Notes: a model not told the origin generated them from the sequence alone. Shown: positions 8,304-17,134, counted from the stretch's first letter. The stretch is 32,137 bases of DNA from an uncultured Holophagaceae bacterium (GCA_903868115.1 CAIPUA010000345.1:1-32137), one strand, 5' to 3'. A program made the numbers and translations.

Positions 8304-10166
8304 ATGGGTCTTGAGCTGCTCGCCCCCGCGCGGAACGCGGAGCAGGGAATCCTTGCGCTGCGGTGCGGGGCAGACGCGGTGTACATGGGCGGGGCCCGGT
8401 TTGGCGCCCGGCAGGCGGCGGGAAACGGCCTGGAGGACTTCGAGCGGCTCACCTCGGAGGCCCGCCTCTGGAACGCGAAAGTATATGCGACTCTCAACAC
8501 GCTGCTGTTCGACGCCGAGTTGGAGGATGCCCGGCGTCAGGCCTGGGACCTGTGCGAGGCCGGGGTCGACGCCCTCATCATCCAGGACATGGCCTACCTG
8601 GAGCTGGATCTCCCGCCCCTGCCACTGCACGCCAGCACCCAAGCCGCCTGCGATAGCCCGGACAAGGTGGCCTTCCTCGCCAGCGCGGGCTTCAGCCGGG
8701 CCATCCTGGCTCGGGAACTGAGCCTCGGTGACATCCGTGCCATCCACGGCGCCGCCGATATTGAATTGGAAGCCTTCGTCTATGGGGCCCTGTGCGTTGC
8801 CGAAAGCGGGCACTGCTACCTGAGCGGCGCCATCTGCGGTCGCAGCGGCAACCGCGGAGAATGCGCCCAGCCCTGCCGTGCCCTCTGGAACCTTGTGGAC
8901 GGTTCTGGCCGCGTGATCGTACGGGACAAGCACCTCCTGAGCATCCGGGACCTGGACCTTTCCGGCCAGCTGGAAGCGCTCGCTGACGTGGGCATCCTGA
9001 GCTTCAAAATCGAGGGGCGGCTCAAGGACGCGGACTATGTGAAGAATGTGGTCAGCCACTTGCGCCGCAGGCTCGACGACCTCCTGCAGCGGCGGCCGGA
9101 ATTGGGCAGAGCCTCCCTCGGCATGGTCGGTCACGCCTTTACGCCCGATCCCACCCGAACTTTTAACCGGGGGCTTTCCACATACCGCATCCAGGGTGAA
9201 CGCCAGCCCATGGGCACCCCGGATGCGGCGAAGCATCTCGGCGAATTCGTCGGTGAAGTGCGCTCGATCCAGGGGGATCGGCTGGTGCTGGACCCGGTCG
9301 TGGAGCTCCATCCCGGGGACGGCCTCGCCTTTGTGGATGGCGACCAGGTGGCGGGTACAGTGGTCAACGCGGTGGAGAGCCGCCAGGTCTTCGTGCAGGA
9401 TCCCTCATGTATCCGTGCGGGTACCCGGCTGTATCGTAACCTGGATCTCCACTGGCTCAAGGCGTTTCGAGGCGCCAAGGTGGAGCGCCGGATCCCGGTG
9501 AAGGCCCAGTTGGATTTTCCGAAAGGCGCCGTGCGGCTGCGTTTGGAAGACGGAACGGGGTTCGCGACAGAAGCCCAGGCCCCGGGCGACTTCGCCCCTG
9601 CCCGGGAACCCGAGGCCGTTGCCAAGGCGATCCAGGACGCTCTGGCCCGTCTGGGGAACACTCCCTTCGCGCTGCAGGAACTGCAGGTGGCCGAACCGCG
9701 CTTCGTGCCTACAAGTTGCCTAAATGCCCTGCGCCGGGAGGCCTCGGCGGCGCTGGAGGCCCTGCGCCGGGCGCCTGCCGAAGACGATGGGGACCGCCCG
9801 GTCATCGCGTCGCGGTCGCGGGCAATGCGCCGACCGATTGCTCCGAAGCTGTGCCTGCTGCCAACGGTGGACCTGGATTTCACCTGGAACATCGCTAACC
9901 AGGCTTCCCGCACCTTCTATCAGCGGGCGGGCGGAAAGACCCTGGAACCGGCAGCGGAGCTGCAGTCCAACCTCCGGGACAGGGTGGTGATGACCACCCG
10001 GCACTGCCTTCGCTACGAGCTTGGCTGGTGTCCGATGCACCTCAACCCCGAGCCCTGGCAACGCCTCAAGGAACCGCAGGGCCCGCTCTTCTTGGAAAAC
10101 GGCCCCACCCGCCTAGAATGCCGTTTCGATTGCGCTCAGTGCCGGATGGAACTGGTGCTCCGCTGA
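8304..10166 (+). CDS. peptidase U32-family protein, RlhA-like (probable rRNA hydroxylation factor)
   Basis: 620-aa member of the U32 family, whose characterised bacterial relatives (RlhA/YdcP, TrhP/YegQ) hydroxylate RNA rather than cleave peptides. The N terminus LELLAPARNAEQGILALRCG and the TIM-barrel region match the family. The cysteine-rich GHCYLSGAICGRSGNRG...CAQPCR is the probable iron-sulfur or metal site. Length and a second half with a domain like that of RlhA (653 aa in E. coli) favour the RlhA group, whose target is 23S rRNA C2501. The C terminus carries a second Cys set (CLRYELGWCPMH and CRFDCAQCRM). Start ATG 8304 fits homologues but has only a weak ribosome site. The exact RNA target is inferred. 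Confidence 0.85.
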   Translation: MGLELLAPARNAEQGILALRCGADAVYMGGARFGARQAAGNGLEDFERLTSEARLWNAKVYATLNTLLFDAELEDARRQAWDLCEAGVDALIIQDMAYLELDLPPLPLHASTQAACDSPDKVAFLASAGFSRAILARELSLGDIRAIHGAADIELEAFVYGALCVAESGHCYLSGAICGRSGNRGECAQPCRALWNLVDGSGRVIVRDKHLLSIRDLDLSGQLEALADVGILSFKIEGRLKDADYVKNVVSHLRRRLDDLLQRRPELGRASLGMVGHAFTPDPTRTFNRGLSTYRIQGERQPMGTPDAAKHLGEFVGEVRSIQGDRLVLDPVVELHPGDGLAFVDGDQVAGTVVNAVESRQVFVQDPSCIRAGTRLYRNLDLHWLKAFRGAKVERRIPVKAQLDFPKGAVRLRLEDGTGFATEAQAPGDFAPAREPEAVAKAIQDALARLGNTPFALQELQVAEPRFVPTSCLNALRREASAALEALRRAPAEDDGDRPVIASRSRAMRRPIAPKLCLLPTVDLDFTWNIANQASRTFYQRAGGKTLEPAAELQSNLRDRVVMTTRHCLRYELGWCPMHLNPEPWQRLKEPQGPLFLENGPTRLECRFDCAQCRMELVLR

Positions 10167-10230
10167 GGCGCTGTAAAAAAATAACCCATTATGCGTTGCA
10201 ACACATAATGGGTTATTTTTGGACAGCGCC
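10167..10230. repeat. 64-bp near-perfect palindrome (MITE-like or bidirectional terminator)
   Basis: Begins at the base after the U32 stop codon. Arms: GGCGCTGT, AA, AAAAATAACCCATTATG, C, GTTG; the second arm mirrors it with only the AA/GG pair and one central C/A mismatch (29 of 32 positions paired). The element is AT-rich in GC-rich surroundings and is followed by TTA. RNA from either strand would fold with U-rich 3' sides, so it may also end transcription. Confidence 0.85.
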
Positions 10231-10394
10231 TTAGCCATGCGTGATTTATTCACGCCACTCTCCGCGATCCTCCCTTTTTCTCCGATGCCGCGCCCGCGTG
10301 GCATCTTCTCCGCGTCAGACATTTCCCGGTCATGGTCTGTGTGGACATTGCCAACGCGCCCTAGGAGCATGTCCAAGCCGGAGGGGTTGGATTG

Positions 10395-11717
10395 ATGACG
10401 ACGAAATTGAGCGAGGGTGCCAAGACGGTGCCGAACAGCGTCTGCGATGTGGTGGTGATTGGCGCGGGGCCGGCAGGGCTGCTCGCGGCGGGCAGGGCCG
10501 CCATGCTGGGCGCCCGGGTCCTGCTCCTGGAGAAAATGGAAAAGCCGGCCCGCAAGCTGCGCATCACGGGCAAGGGCCGAGCGAATATCACCAACATGAG
10601 GCCACTGGAGGCGCACCTCCAGGAGATCCACCCGGAACCTCGCTTCCTCCGGCAGGCCTTCCAGGCCTTCTTTAACCGCCATTTGATCGCGCTGCTGGAG
10701 AAGTATGGGGTCGAAACCAAGACGGAACGCGGCGACCGGGTGTTTCCCGCCAGCGATCGGGCCTGGGATGTAGCGGAAGCCCTGGTCGACTGGGCCAAGG
10801 CGCATGGCGTCGAGATCGTCCGGCACGCCAAGGTCGAGAGTCTGGTAACCCATGAGGGTGCCTTCACGGGCCTCGTGTTCACACGCACGCACTTGGGCCC
10901 GCAAACGATCGAGGCCCGGTGCGGCATCATTGCCACCGGAGGTCAGTCCTATCCCGCCACGGGTTCCACCGGCGATGGCTTCCGCTTCGCCGAGGCCACC
11001 GGGCATAGAATCGAAGCCCTCCGGCCCTCCCTGGTGGGAATCGAGACACGACCCGTCCATGAAAGTGCCCAGGGACTGACGGTGAAGAATGTTCAACTGA
11101 CCCTCTGGCTCGACGGGAAGAAGCATTGCAGCGAATTCGGAGAAGCCGAATTCACGGCTAAGGGTCTGGGGGGACCCATCGTCCTCCGACTCAGCCGGAA
11201 GATCGTCGACGCTATGGCCGCGGGCCGGAAGGTGGAAGTGACCCTCGACCTGAAACCGGCCCTGGACCCTCCGAAACTAGAGGCAAGGCTGCTCCGGGAG
11301 TTCGACGCCCACACCTGCGACACCTGCAGGAACCTGCTGAGAGCGCTCCTTCCGACCCAACTCGTCGAGGTGTTCAGCGATGCCCTCGGCCTGGACCCGG
11401 CGGGCCCCTCGGAGCAGGTCAAGGGCTTGAAACGGAAGAAGCTGTTGAATCTGCTCAAGGAGCTGCGGTTCGAAGTGACGGGTCACGGGAGCTGGGAGGA
11501 AGCCATCGTCACGGCCGGTGGCGTGTCCCTCAAGGACATCGACCCCAGAACCATGGCCTCGAAAAAAATCGACAACCTGTATTTCGCGGGTGAGGTGATT
11601 GATCTGGACGCAAACACGGGTGGCTACAACCTCCAGATCGCGTTTTCCACTGGCTGGCTGGCAGGGGAATCGGCTGCCCGGAGGGCAGTCGGGCTGACCT
11701 CGGGCGTTCTTTCCTGA
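10395..11717 (+). CDS. HI0933/BaiN-family FAD-dependent oxidoreductase (YhiN-like)
   Basis: 440-aa flavoprotein. The N terminus has DVVVIGAGPAGLLAAGRAA (FAD ADP-binding) followed by EKPARKLRITGKGRANITN, the hallmark loop of the HI0933/YhiN family. Also visible are CGIIATGGQSYPATGSTGDGF, the conserved GLGGPIVLRLSR region, and the C-terminal YFAGEVIDLDANTGGYNLQIAFSTG. Some relatives reduce double bonds in steroid or aromatic substrates (BaiN), but no substrate can be assigned here. GGAGG at 10380 serves either TTG 10392 (7 nt) or ATG 10395 (10 nt); I prefer ATG. It is followed by a 118-nt spacer and a terminator. Confidence 0.88.
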   Translation: MTTKLSEGAKTVPNSVCDVVVIGAGPAGLLAAGRAAMLGARVLLLEKMEKPARKLRITGKGRANITNMRPLEAHLQEIHPEPRFLRQAFQAFFNRHLIALLEKYGVETKTERGDRVFPASDRAWDVAEALVDWAKAHGVEIVRHAKVESLVTHEGAFTGLVFTRTHLGPQTIEARCGIIATGGQSYPATGSTGDGFRFAEATGHRIEALRPSLVGIETRPVHESAQGLTVKNVQLTLWLDGKKHCSEFGEAEFTAKGLGGPIVLRLSRKIVDAMAAGRKVEVTLDLKPALDPPKLEARLLREFDAHTCDTCRNLLRALLPTQLVEVFSDALGLDPAGPSEQVKGLKRKKLLNLLKELRFEVTGHGSWEEAIVTAGGVSLKDIDPRTMASKKIDNLYFAGEVIDLDANTGGYNLQIAFSTGWLAGESAARRAVGLTSGVLS

Positions 11718-11835
11718 AACTTTGAATCACAGGAGGTGGGAAGGGGAGACAGATCGATCGTCACGCAGCACTTGAAGCGGGCGCTGCATGCCGAGCCCTT
11801 GAGATCCGTGGCATCCCAGCGCCATCTGTTAGCAT

Positions 11836-11866
11836 AAAAAGGAGCGGCTTCCGGCCGCTCCTTTTT
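11836..11866 (+). terminator. strong rho-independent terminator immediately upstream of prfC
   Basis: A 13-bp perfect stem, AAAAAGGAGCGGC pairing with GCCGCTCCTTTTT around a TTCCG loop, ends in TTTTTATTT. The U tract ends 14 nt before the prfC ATG. It probably ends the upstream flavoprotein transcript or a short RNA, but its position implies that it also affects prfC. Confidence 0.85.
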
Positions 11867-11880
11867 ATTTGTGTGAGCCC

Positions 11881-13449
11881 ATGCCTCTTCTAGACGAGAT
11901 TCAGCGCCGTCGCACCTTCGCCATCATCTCCCACCCCGATGCGGGCAAGACCACGCTGACGGAAAAGCTGCTGCTATATTCCGGCGCCATCGATCGGGCG
12001 GGCTCGGTGAAGGGCCGGGAGCGGGGCGCCATGGCGCAGAGCGACTGGATGACAATCGAGCAGGAACGCGGCATCAGCGTGACTAGTGCCGCCATGCAGT
12101 TCGATTATCGGGGCTACGCCATCAATCTGCTCGACACACCCGGCCATCAGGACTTCAGCGAGGATACCTACCGAGCCCTGACGGCGGCGGATAGCGTGGT
12201 GATGCTCCTGGACTGCGCCAAGGGTGTGGAAGAGCAGACCAAGAAGCTCTTCCGCGTTGCCAAGGAGCGTCGGCTCCCAATCTTCACCTTCGTGAACAAG
12301 CTGGACCGCCCAGGTCGGGAGCCCATCGAACTCATCGACGAGGTGGAGGAACTCTTCGGTCTCCACGCGGTGCCCATGACCTGGCCCATCGGCTCCGGAC
12401 CGGATTTCAAAGGCGTCTATGTGCGCGCTACAGGCCAACTCCAGGTCTTCGAACGCACCAAGGCTGGCCAGAAGGCTCGGGTGGCGGGGAAGGGCGGACT
12501 CGATGACCCGGAGATCGCCGGGCTTCTTACGGCCGCCGAACTCCAACAATTGAAGGACGACATGGAATTGATGGACCATGTGCTTCCCTCCTTCGATAAG
12601 GAGGCCTTCCTGCGCGGCGAGCAATCGCCCATGTTCTTTGGCTCGGCCCTCAATAATTTCGGCATTGCCGAATTTTTGGACGAATTCCTGGACATGGCGC
12701 CCTGTCCCCATGCCCGGCCCCTGGCGGGCGGTGGCGAGATCGAACCGGAGCAACCCTTCACGGCCTTCGTCTTCAAGGTGCAGGCGAACATGAACAAGGC
12801 CCACCGGGACAGGGTGGCCTTCGCCCGCATCGTCTCGGGCCATTTCGAACGGGGCATGGACGCCCTTCATGTGCGGGGTCAGAAGTCCATCAAGCTGAAC
12901 TATCCCCACATGTTCTTCGGCCGGGAGCGGGAGATCGTGGACGAAGCCTTCCCCGGCGATATTCTGGGCCTCATCAACCCCGGCGTGTTCCGCATTGGCG
13001 ATGTGCTTTCGGCCGGCGGTCCCATCGAGTTTCACGCGGTACCGCGCTACTCGCCCGAACAGTTTTCCAGCGTCCGTCTGGCAGATCCCGGCGCCCGGAA
13101 GGGTTTCTTGAAGGGCCTCCAGCAGATCGCCGAAGAGGGTGTGGTCCAGGTCTTCTGGCCCAAGGGAGGCGCGCCCCTGCCCATCCTGGGCGCCGTGGGG
13201 CGCCTGCAGTTCGAGGTGCTCCAGCACCGATTGAAGGACGAATACGCCTGTGCCGTGTTGCTGGAACCGCGGAACTTCCAGATGGCCCGCTGGATTCAGG
13301 GCGGCTGGCCCGAAACAAGCAAATTCTGGGGTGAATTGGTGGAGGACAGCGAGACCAATCCGGCCATTCTCTTCGAAAACGATTGGCAGCGGCGCACGAC
13401 GGCGGAAAAGTGCCCCGGCCTGGAATTTCTACTGCATCCACCCAAATAG
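11881..13449 (+). CDS. prfC: peptide chain release factor 3
   Basis: GTPase that recycles RF1/RF2 from the ribosome after termination. Starts MPLLDEIQRRRTFAIISHPD, aligning with E. coli RF3. G motifs are HPDAGKTTLTEK (G1), the switch region ending ERGISVTSA, DTPGHQDFSEDTYR (G3) and NKLDR (G4). The RF3-specific middle (QANMNKAHRDRVAFARIVSG) and C-terminal GAVGRLQFEVLQHRLKDEY are present, and 522 aa is the normal length. The ORF track begins at a TTG (11869), but ATG 11881 matches family starts. No clear ribosome site lies upstream; that space is taken up by a terminator hairpin, so how it is expressed is unclear. Confidence 0.95.
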   Translation: MPLLDEIQRRRTFAIISHPDAGKTTLTEKLLLYSGAIDRAGSVKGRERGAMAQSDWMTIEQERGISVTSAAMQFDYRGYAINLLDTPGHQDFSEDTYRALTAADSVVMLLDCAKGVEEQTKKLFRVAKERRLPIFTFVNKLDRPGREPIELIDEVEELFGLHAVPMTWPIGSGPDFKGVYVRATGQLQVFERTKAGQKARVAGKGGLDDPEIAGLLTAAELQQLKDDMELMDHVLPSFDKEAFLRGEQSPMFFGSALNNFGIAEFLDEFLDMAPCPHARPLAGGGEIEPEQPFTAFVFKVQANMNKAHRDRVAFARIVSGHFERGMDALHVRGQKSIKLNYPHMFFGREREIVDEAFPGDILGLINPGVFRIGDVLSAGGPIEFHAVPRYSPEQFSSVRLADPGARKGFLKGLQQIAEEGVVQVFWPKGGAPLPILGAVGRLQFEVLQHRLKDEYACAVLLEPRNFQMARWIQGGWPETSKFWGELVEDSETNPAILFENDWQRRTTAEKCPGLEFLLHPPK

Positions 13450-13527
13450 ATCATTTGGGCTCCATCCCCGATAGCTTTCTTGATCTCAGCGGGCAGAATG
13501 CCGATAGGATTCCGTCAGGAGCGGATC

Positions 13528-13830
13528 ATGCGCCAGGAAATCAAGCCCGAAGATCTCATCGTCACCGAACAGGACGGCACCCGGCGCATCAACCACGATG
13601 TGTTGGAGTCCTACGGTCTTTTCAACTTGCCCAAGTCCATGATGCGCAGCGCCCTGATGGTCTATTACGATAACGCCGCCCGCCAGGGGCGCGCCGCCGC
13701 TGCCACGGTGAGGACCTTCATCACCCTGGCCAGTTCCATCACCCGTTTTCCCAAGCAGGTGGCCATCAACTTCACTCGCGGTGCCGCCTACCGACGGAAC
13801 ATGAGGATGCTAAGGCGCTACAGTCGCTGA
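13528..13830 (+). CDS. hypothetical protein (100 aa, basic)
   Basis: I do not recognise a family. The ATG at 13528 follows CAGGAG with 7 nt spacing, a good site, whereas the longer frame from 13480 has none; the upstream 78 nt carry no gene. The product starts MRQEIKPEDLIVTEQDGTRR, has a moderately hydrophobic middle (TVRTFITLASSITRF) and ends in a strongly basic AAYRRNMRMLRRYSR. It has no signal peptide and no cysteines. It follows prfC on the same strand and could be co-transcribed. Codon use looks like its neighbours, and I regard it as a real gene of unknown function. Confidence 0.65.
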   Translation: MRQEIKPEDLIVTEQDGTRRINHDVLESYGLFNLPKSMMRSALMVYYDNAARQGRAAAATVRTFITLASSITRFPKQVAINFTRGAAYRRNMRMLRRYSR

Positions 13831-13900
13831 GCGTGGGTTGCGCCGCAGAGATGGATAAAGCAGAGGCCCGGTTTGCTGGAAATGCGATGCGATTTCCGAG

Positions 13901-14614
13901 CTACTGGTTCTCCGGCCCCCCCATCCGGTAGCCGACCCCTACGATCGTTTCGATCAGGCCGGACTCCTCTCCCAGTTTGGCGCGCACCCTGCGCACATGG
14001 GCATCGATGGTGCGGCTTTCTCCCAGGAATTCGAGCCCCCATACCTGATGCAGAATTTTCTCCCGGCTGTGGACGCGGCGAGGATTTTGCACGAAGTAGG
14101 CCAGGAGTTCGAACTCTCGCCGAGTCAGATCGATAGGGACTCCCCGAAGCTTGGCCAAGTGAGCAGGAAAATCCACCGAGATCGGACCAAAGGCGAAATG
14201 GTTGAGCCTTTGTTCCTTATTAAGGAAGGCAGCCCGGCGGAGGATGGCCCGGATCCGTGCCACCAGTTCCCGACTGGACAGGGGCTTTGAGGCATAGTCG
14301 TCGGCCCAGAGATCCTGGGCGAGTACACGATCGATCTCCTCGTTCTTTCCAGTGATCAGCAGGACCGGCAGGTCTCGGGTCAGGGCGTCCTGACGTATGA
14401 TCCGGAGCACCTCCAGCCCATCCATATCCGGAAGCGTGAGATCCAGAACGGCCGCGTCCATGCGGTCCTGTTGGCCAAGAGACGGATGAACGATGAATTT
14501 AAGCGCCTCGCGTCCAGATGCGAATGCGCGGACCCGGAAGCCCTCGCTCTGGAGGCGTTGTTCCAGAGTCGTCCGTATTTCCGCATCCTCTTCCAGCAGG
14601 AGGAGATAGGGCAT
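13901..14614 (-). CDS. OmpR/PhoB-family response regulator
   Basis: 237-aa two-component regulator: an N-terminal receiver and a C-terminal winged-helix DNA-binding domain. Receiver residues are in place: acidic pair Glu9/Asp10, phospho-acceptor Asp58 in VLDLTLPDMDG, Thr88 in LLITGK and Lys110 in YASKP. The effector half shows LTRREFELLAYFVQNPRRVHSRE and the recognition-helix end TIDAHVRRVRAKLG followed by TIVGVGYRM, typical of OmpR/PhoB. The ATG at 14614 follows AGGAG with 5 nt, better than the track start at 14689. No histidine kinase gene is adjacent, so it is an orphan in this window and its signal is unknown. Confidence 0.92.
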   Translation of the reverse strand: MPYLLLLEEDAEIRTTLEQRLQSEGFRVRAFASGREALKFIVHPSLGQQDRMDAAVLDLTLPDMDGLEVLRIIRQDALTRDLPVLLITGKNEEIDRVLAQDLWADDYASKPLSSRELVARIRAILRRAAFLNKEQRLNHFAFGPISVDFPAHLAKLRGVPIDLTRREFELLAYFVQNPRRVHSREKILHQVWGLEFLGESRTIDAHVRRVRAKLGEESGLIETIVGVGYRMGGPENQ

Positions 14615-14664
14615 CGGGGCTCCTAGGGTGAAATGCGAGTGTAGGCCGCAAAATACCGATGAGA

Positions 14665-14673
14665 TGCTATAAG
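14665..14673 (+). promoter_or_regulatory. candidate extended -10 promoter for rne
   Basis: TGC followed by TATAAG matches the TGnTATAAT extended -10 at all but one position. No good -35 hexamer lies 17 nt upstream, as is allowed for extended -10 promoters. Confidence 0.3.
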
Positions 14674-14905
14674 GATACGGGAAGTCCAAGTTTTGAAGGA
14701 CATGGGTCTTGCCCGGGAGCTAATCCCCTGAGAGAATGGCCGGGAAAGCCAGGAATGACCGGAACCCCGCGCCATGCTGGCGAAGTCTCCTTGATGCTAC
14801 AGGGTATTCGTGGAAAATCCTGGCACCACCCTTCCATCTCACATCACAGAAACACCTCATTCCGAAGGTCGCTCCGCGTTGGAGCACGCATGGCGGCCCG
14901 ATTAC

Positions 14906-14910
14906 AGGAG
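14906..14910 (+). promoter_or_regulatory. ribosome binding site fixing a TTG start for rne
   Basis: AGGAG lies 5 nt before TTG 14916 but 20 nt before the first in-frame ATG (14931). The TTG start also yields MNKKIMLINATDTEE, which aligns with the RNase E N terminus. Confidence 0.65.
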
Positions 14911-14915
14911 TTCCA

Positions 14916-17126
14916 TTGAACAAAAAAATCATGCTCATCAATGCCACGGATACCGAAGAGATCCGTGTAGCCACCCTTGTGGACGGGGTCCTCTCGGACT
15001 ACGACATCGAGTTCGTCCATAACGAAAAGATCAAGGGCAACATCTATAAGGCCAAGGTCGTCCGGGCGGACACCAGTCTCCAGGCTGCGTTCATCCACTA
15101 CGGTGGGCAGAAGAACGGTTTCCTTCCCATCGGCGAGCTCCCTCGGGATTTGGTCAGTGGCGATGGCCGCCGAGGCCGCATCCAGGATCTGCTCAACAAG
15201 GACCAGGAAATCATGGTCCAGGTCGTGCGCGAGGAACTGGGTTCCAAGGGCGCCATGGTGACCGCCCAGATCAGTCTTCCCGGGCGCTACCTCGTGCTGA
15301 CTCCGGGCAATCCCCTCAATGGGATCAGCCGCAAGATCGAAAGTCGCGAGGAACGCGAGCACTTCAAGCGGCTCATCGACGAACTGGACATCCCCAAGAA
15401 CTTTGGTGTCATTGTCCGCACCGCCTCCCTTGGAGTGACCAAGGACGATTTCCAGCGCGATCTGGAATACCTTCTCGACACCTACAAGGAAGTTCAGACC
15501 CGCTACAAGCACCGCCACGGCCCCGGACTGGTGTGGCAGGAGGACGATGTCGTCACCCGCACCCTGCGCGATGGTTTCACCGCCGACATGGAGGAGGTCA
15601 GCATCGATGACCTTGAGACCTTCCATGCGGCCCAGAGCTTCTTCAAGCGCACCATGCCGCAATACCAGGGGGTCCTCAAGCATTACATCGGCAAGAAGCC
15701 CCTCTTCACGAAATACCAGACGGACGAACAGATCGATCGCATCTATGCGAGGCGCGTGAGCCTGCCCTCCGGTGGCGCCCTGGTTCTTGATCAGACCGAG
15801 GCCCTGGTGGCCGTGGATGTGAACTCCGGCAAGACCAGCGGAGAAGGCGTCGAGGACATGGCCTTCAAAGCCAACATGGAAGCGGCTGAGGAAGCCGCCC
15901 GCCAACTGCGCCTGCGCGACCTGGCGGGCCTCATCGTGATTGATTTCATCGACATGAAGAAGGAGTCCCACAACAAGGCCGTCATGGAGCGTCTGGTGGA
16001 CTGTCTTAAAGAGGACAAGGCCCGCATGGAAGTTGGAAAGATTAACCGCTTTGGCGTGCTGGTCATGACACGCCAGCGACTGCGGCCATCGCTCCAGCAT
16101 GTCACGCACGAGGCCTGTCCAACCTGCCAGGGCACCGGTCAGGTCAAGAGCATCGAAGCTCTCGTACTCAGCGTCGTGCGGCGTCTGAAGTCCATCCTTA
16201 GCCGGGATGGCATCGCCGAGGTGCGGGTCAAGCTGGCCCCGGCCATCGCCATGTCCGTGCTGAATCAGAAGCGGAAGGATCTCGCGGACCTCGAGGAGGC
16301 CCACGACTGTCGCATCCAGATCCTGGCCGATCCCGAGATCGGATACGGCGGGATGGCGGCCGAGATCGAGCAGCGCGAGGAGGAGATCCCGGAGAAGGCG
16401 GTACCGGCTCGTCCGGAGCGCCACCAGGATCCAGAGGAGGAGACCGTCGTGCTGGGGGGCGATACGCCCATTTCCTTCGAGAAGGCGTTAGGACAGGACC
16501 CCAAGCGCATCCAACCTCCTGCGGATGCTGAAATCAAATACGACATCAGGGATGCGCAGCGCGCGGCCCTCGGTGAACGCGAGCGGCTCCGGGCCCTCTT
16601 TGAGAGCGCCAAGCCATTGGATGAGCAGGTGGACGAGGAGGCGAACAGCCCTGAGGGCGGGTCGCCATCTACACCGGCATCCTCGGCGCCCGGCAAGTCT
16701 CGCGGGCGTCGCCGCGGGAAGGGCGGCTCCAACCCCGAGGTTGCCACGATCCCTGAGACCGTATCGACCCCCGAGACTCGTCCCACTGCCCCGCTGCCGG
16801 CAGTCCCCTTGCAACCGGAACCCGCAGCGGTGCATCCTGTCTTCGATCCGTCGCTGGTAGCGGACCTTACGAGGCCGGCCCTCCGTCCCAAACTCCTGGT
16901 GGCTTCCGCGCCGCCTCCCAAACCCCTGGCTACCACCACAACCGAGACTCACCCAGCCAAGCGGGGCTCGGGTAAGACGAATCCCGCCCCCAAGAAACAA
17001 ACTGAAAAGAAGCGGCCCCTCGCTGCAGAACTCCCTGTCCAGGTAGCCAAGCCCGCCGCTAAGCGGAAGGCCGTCGCCCCCTCCAATATCGCGGCCAAGA
17101 CCGTCAAGCCTAAGTCCAAGCCCTGA
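14916..17126 (+). CDS. rne: ribonuclease E/G family endoribonuclease
   Basis: 5'-end-sensing endoribonuclease for mRNA decay and RNA maturation. From the TTG start it begins MNKKIMLINATDTEEIRVA, as in RNase E. The S1 RNA-binding domain spans roughly residues 37-120. The DNase I-like catalytic part has VAVDVNSGKTSG (Asp near 300) and IVIDFIDM (Asp near 343), the two metal-binding positions of E. coli Asp303/Asp346. The zinc-link CPTCQGTGQ is near residue 401, so the protein should form dimers or tetramers. After residue 500 it has an acidic then Pro/Lys/Arg-rich, probably disordered tail (SRGRRRGKGG, KPAAKRKAVAP) that may bind RNA or degradosome partners. At 736 aa it lies between RNase G and E. 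coli RNase E. lptD starts 8 nt after its stop. Confidence 0.92.
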   Translation: MNKKIMLINATDTEEIRVATLVDGVLSDYDIEFVHNEKIKGNIYKAKVVRADTSLQAAFIHYGGQKNGFLPIGELPRDLVSGDGRRGRIQDLLNKDQEIMVQVVREELGSKGAMVTAQISLPGRYLVLTPGNPLNGISRKIESREEREHFKRLIDELDIPKNFGVIVRTASLGVTKDDFQRDLEYLLDTYKEVQTRYKHRHGPGLVWQEDDVVTRTLRDGFTADMEEVSIDDLETFHAAQSFFKRTMPQYQGVLKHYIGKKPLFTKYQTDEQIDRIYARRVSLPSGGALVLDQTEALVAVDVNSGKTSGEGVEDMAFKANMEAAEEAARQLRLRDLAGLIVIDFIDMKKESHNKAVMERLVDCLKEDKARMEVGKINRFGVLVMTRQRLRPSLQHVTHEACPTCQGTGQVKSIEALVLSVVRRLKSILSRDGIAEVRVKLAPAIAMSVLNQKRKDLADLEEAHDCRIQILADPEIGYGGMAAEIEQREEEIPEKAVPARPERHQDPEEETVVLGGDTPISFEKALGQDPKRIQPPADAEIKYDIRDAQRAALGERERLRALFESAKPLDEQVDEEANSPEGGSPSTPASSAPGKSRGRRRGKGGSNPEVATIPETVSTPETRPTAPLPAVPLQPEPAAVHPVFDPSLVADLTRPALRPKLLVASAPPPKPLATTTTETHPAKRGSGKTNPAPKKQTEKKRPLAAELPVQVAKPAAKRKAVAPSNIAAKTVKPKSKP

Positions 17127-17134
17127 GGGAAAGT

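Larger units (their letters stand above)
14615..14915. promoter_or_regulatory. divergent regulatory region between the response regulator and rne
   Basis: About 300 bp without a gene. It holds an extended -10 element reading plus (TGCTATAAG at 14665-14673) and otherwise unremarkable sequence. If that promoter is used, the rne leader would be about 235 nt long; long rne leaders serve autoregulation in other bacteria. I recognised no riboswitch family here. Confidence 0.4.

Noticed and set aside
8238-9311. 357-aa minus-strand ORF opposite the U32 gene
   Set aside because: Shadow frame with no family motif.
10369-10395. 8-codon mini-ORF before the HI0933-family gene (possible leader peptide)
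   Set aside because: The Shine-Dalgarno is only 1 nt from its ATG and the peptide shows no regulatory codon pattern.
11974-13227. 417-aa minus-strand ORF opposite prfC
   Set aside because: Shadow frame; prfC is conserved over its whole length on the other strand.
14700-14800. Riboswitch in the rne leader (CTGAGAG resembles a TPP motif)
   Set aside because: The rest of the TPP consensus is missing and rne is not a thiamine gene.
14844-16424. 526-aa minus-strand ORF opposite rne
   Set aside because: Shadow of the strongly supported rne gene; no recognisable domain.
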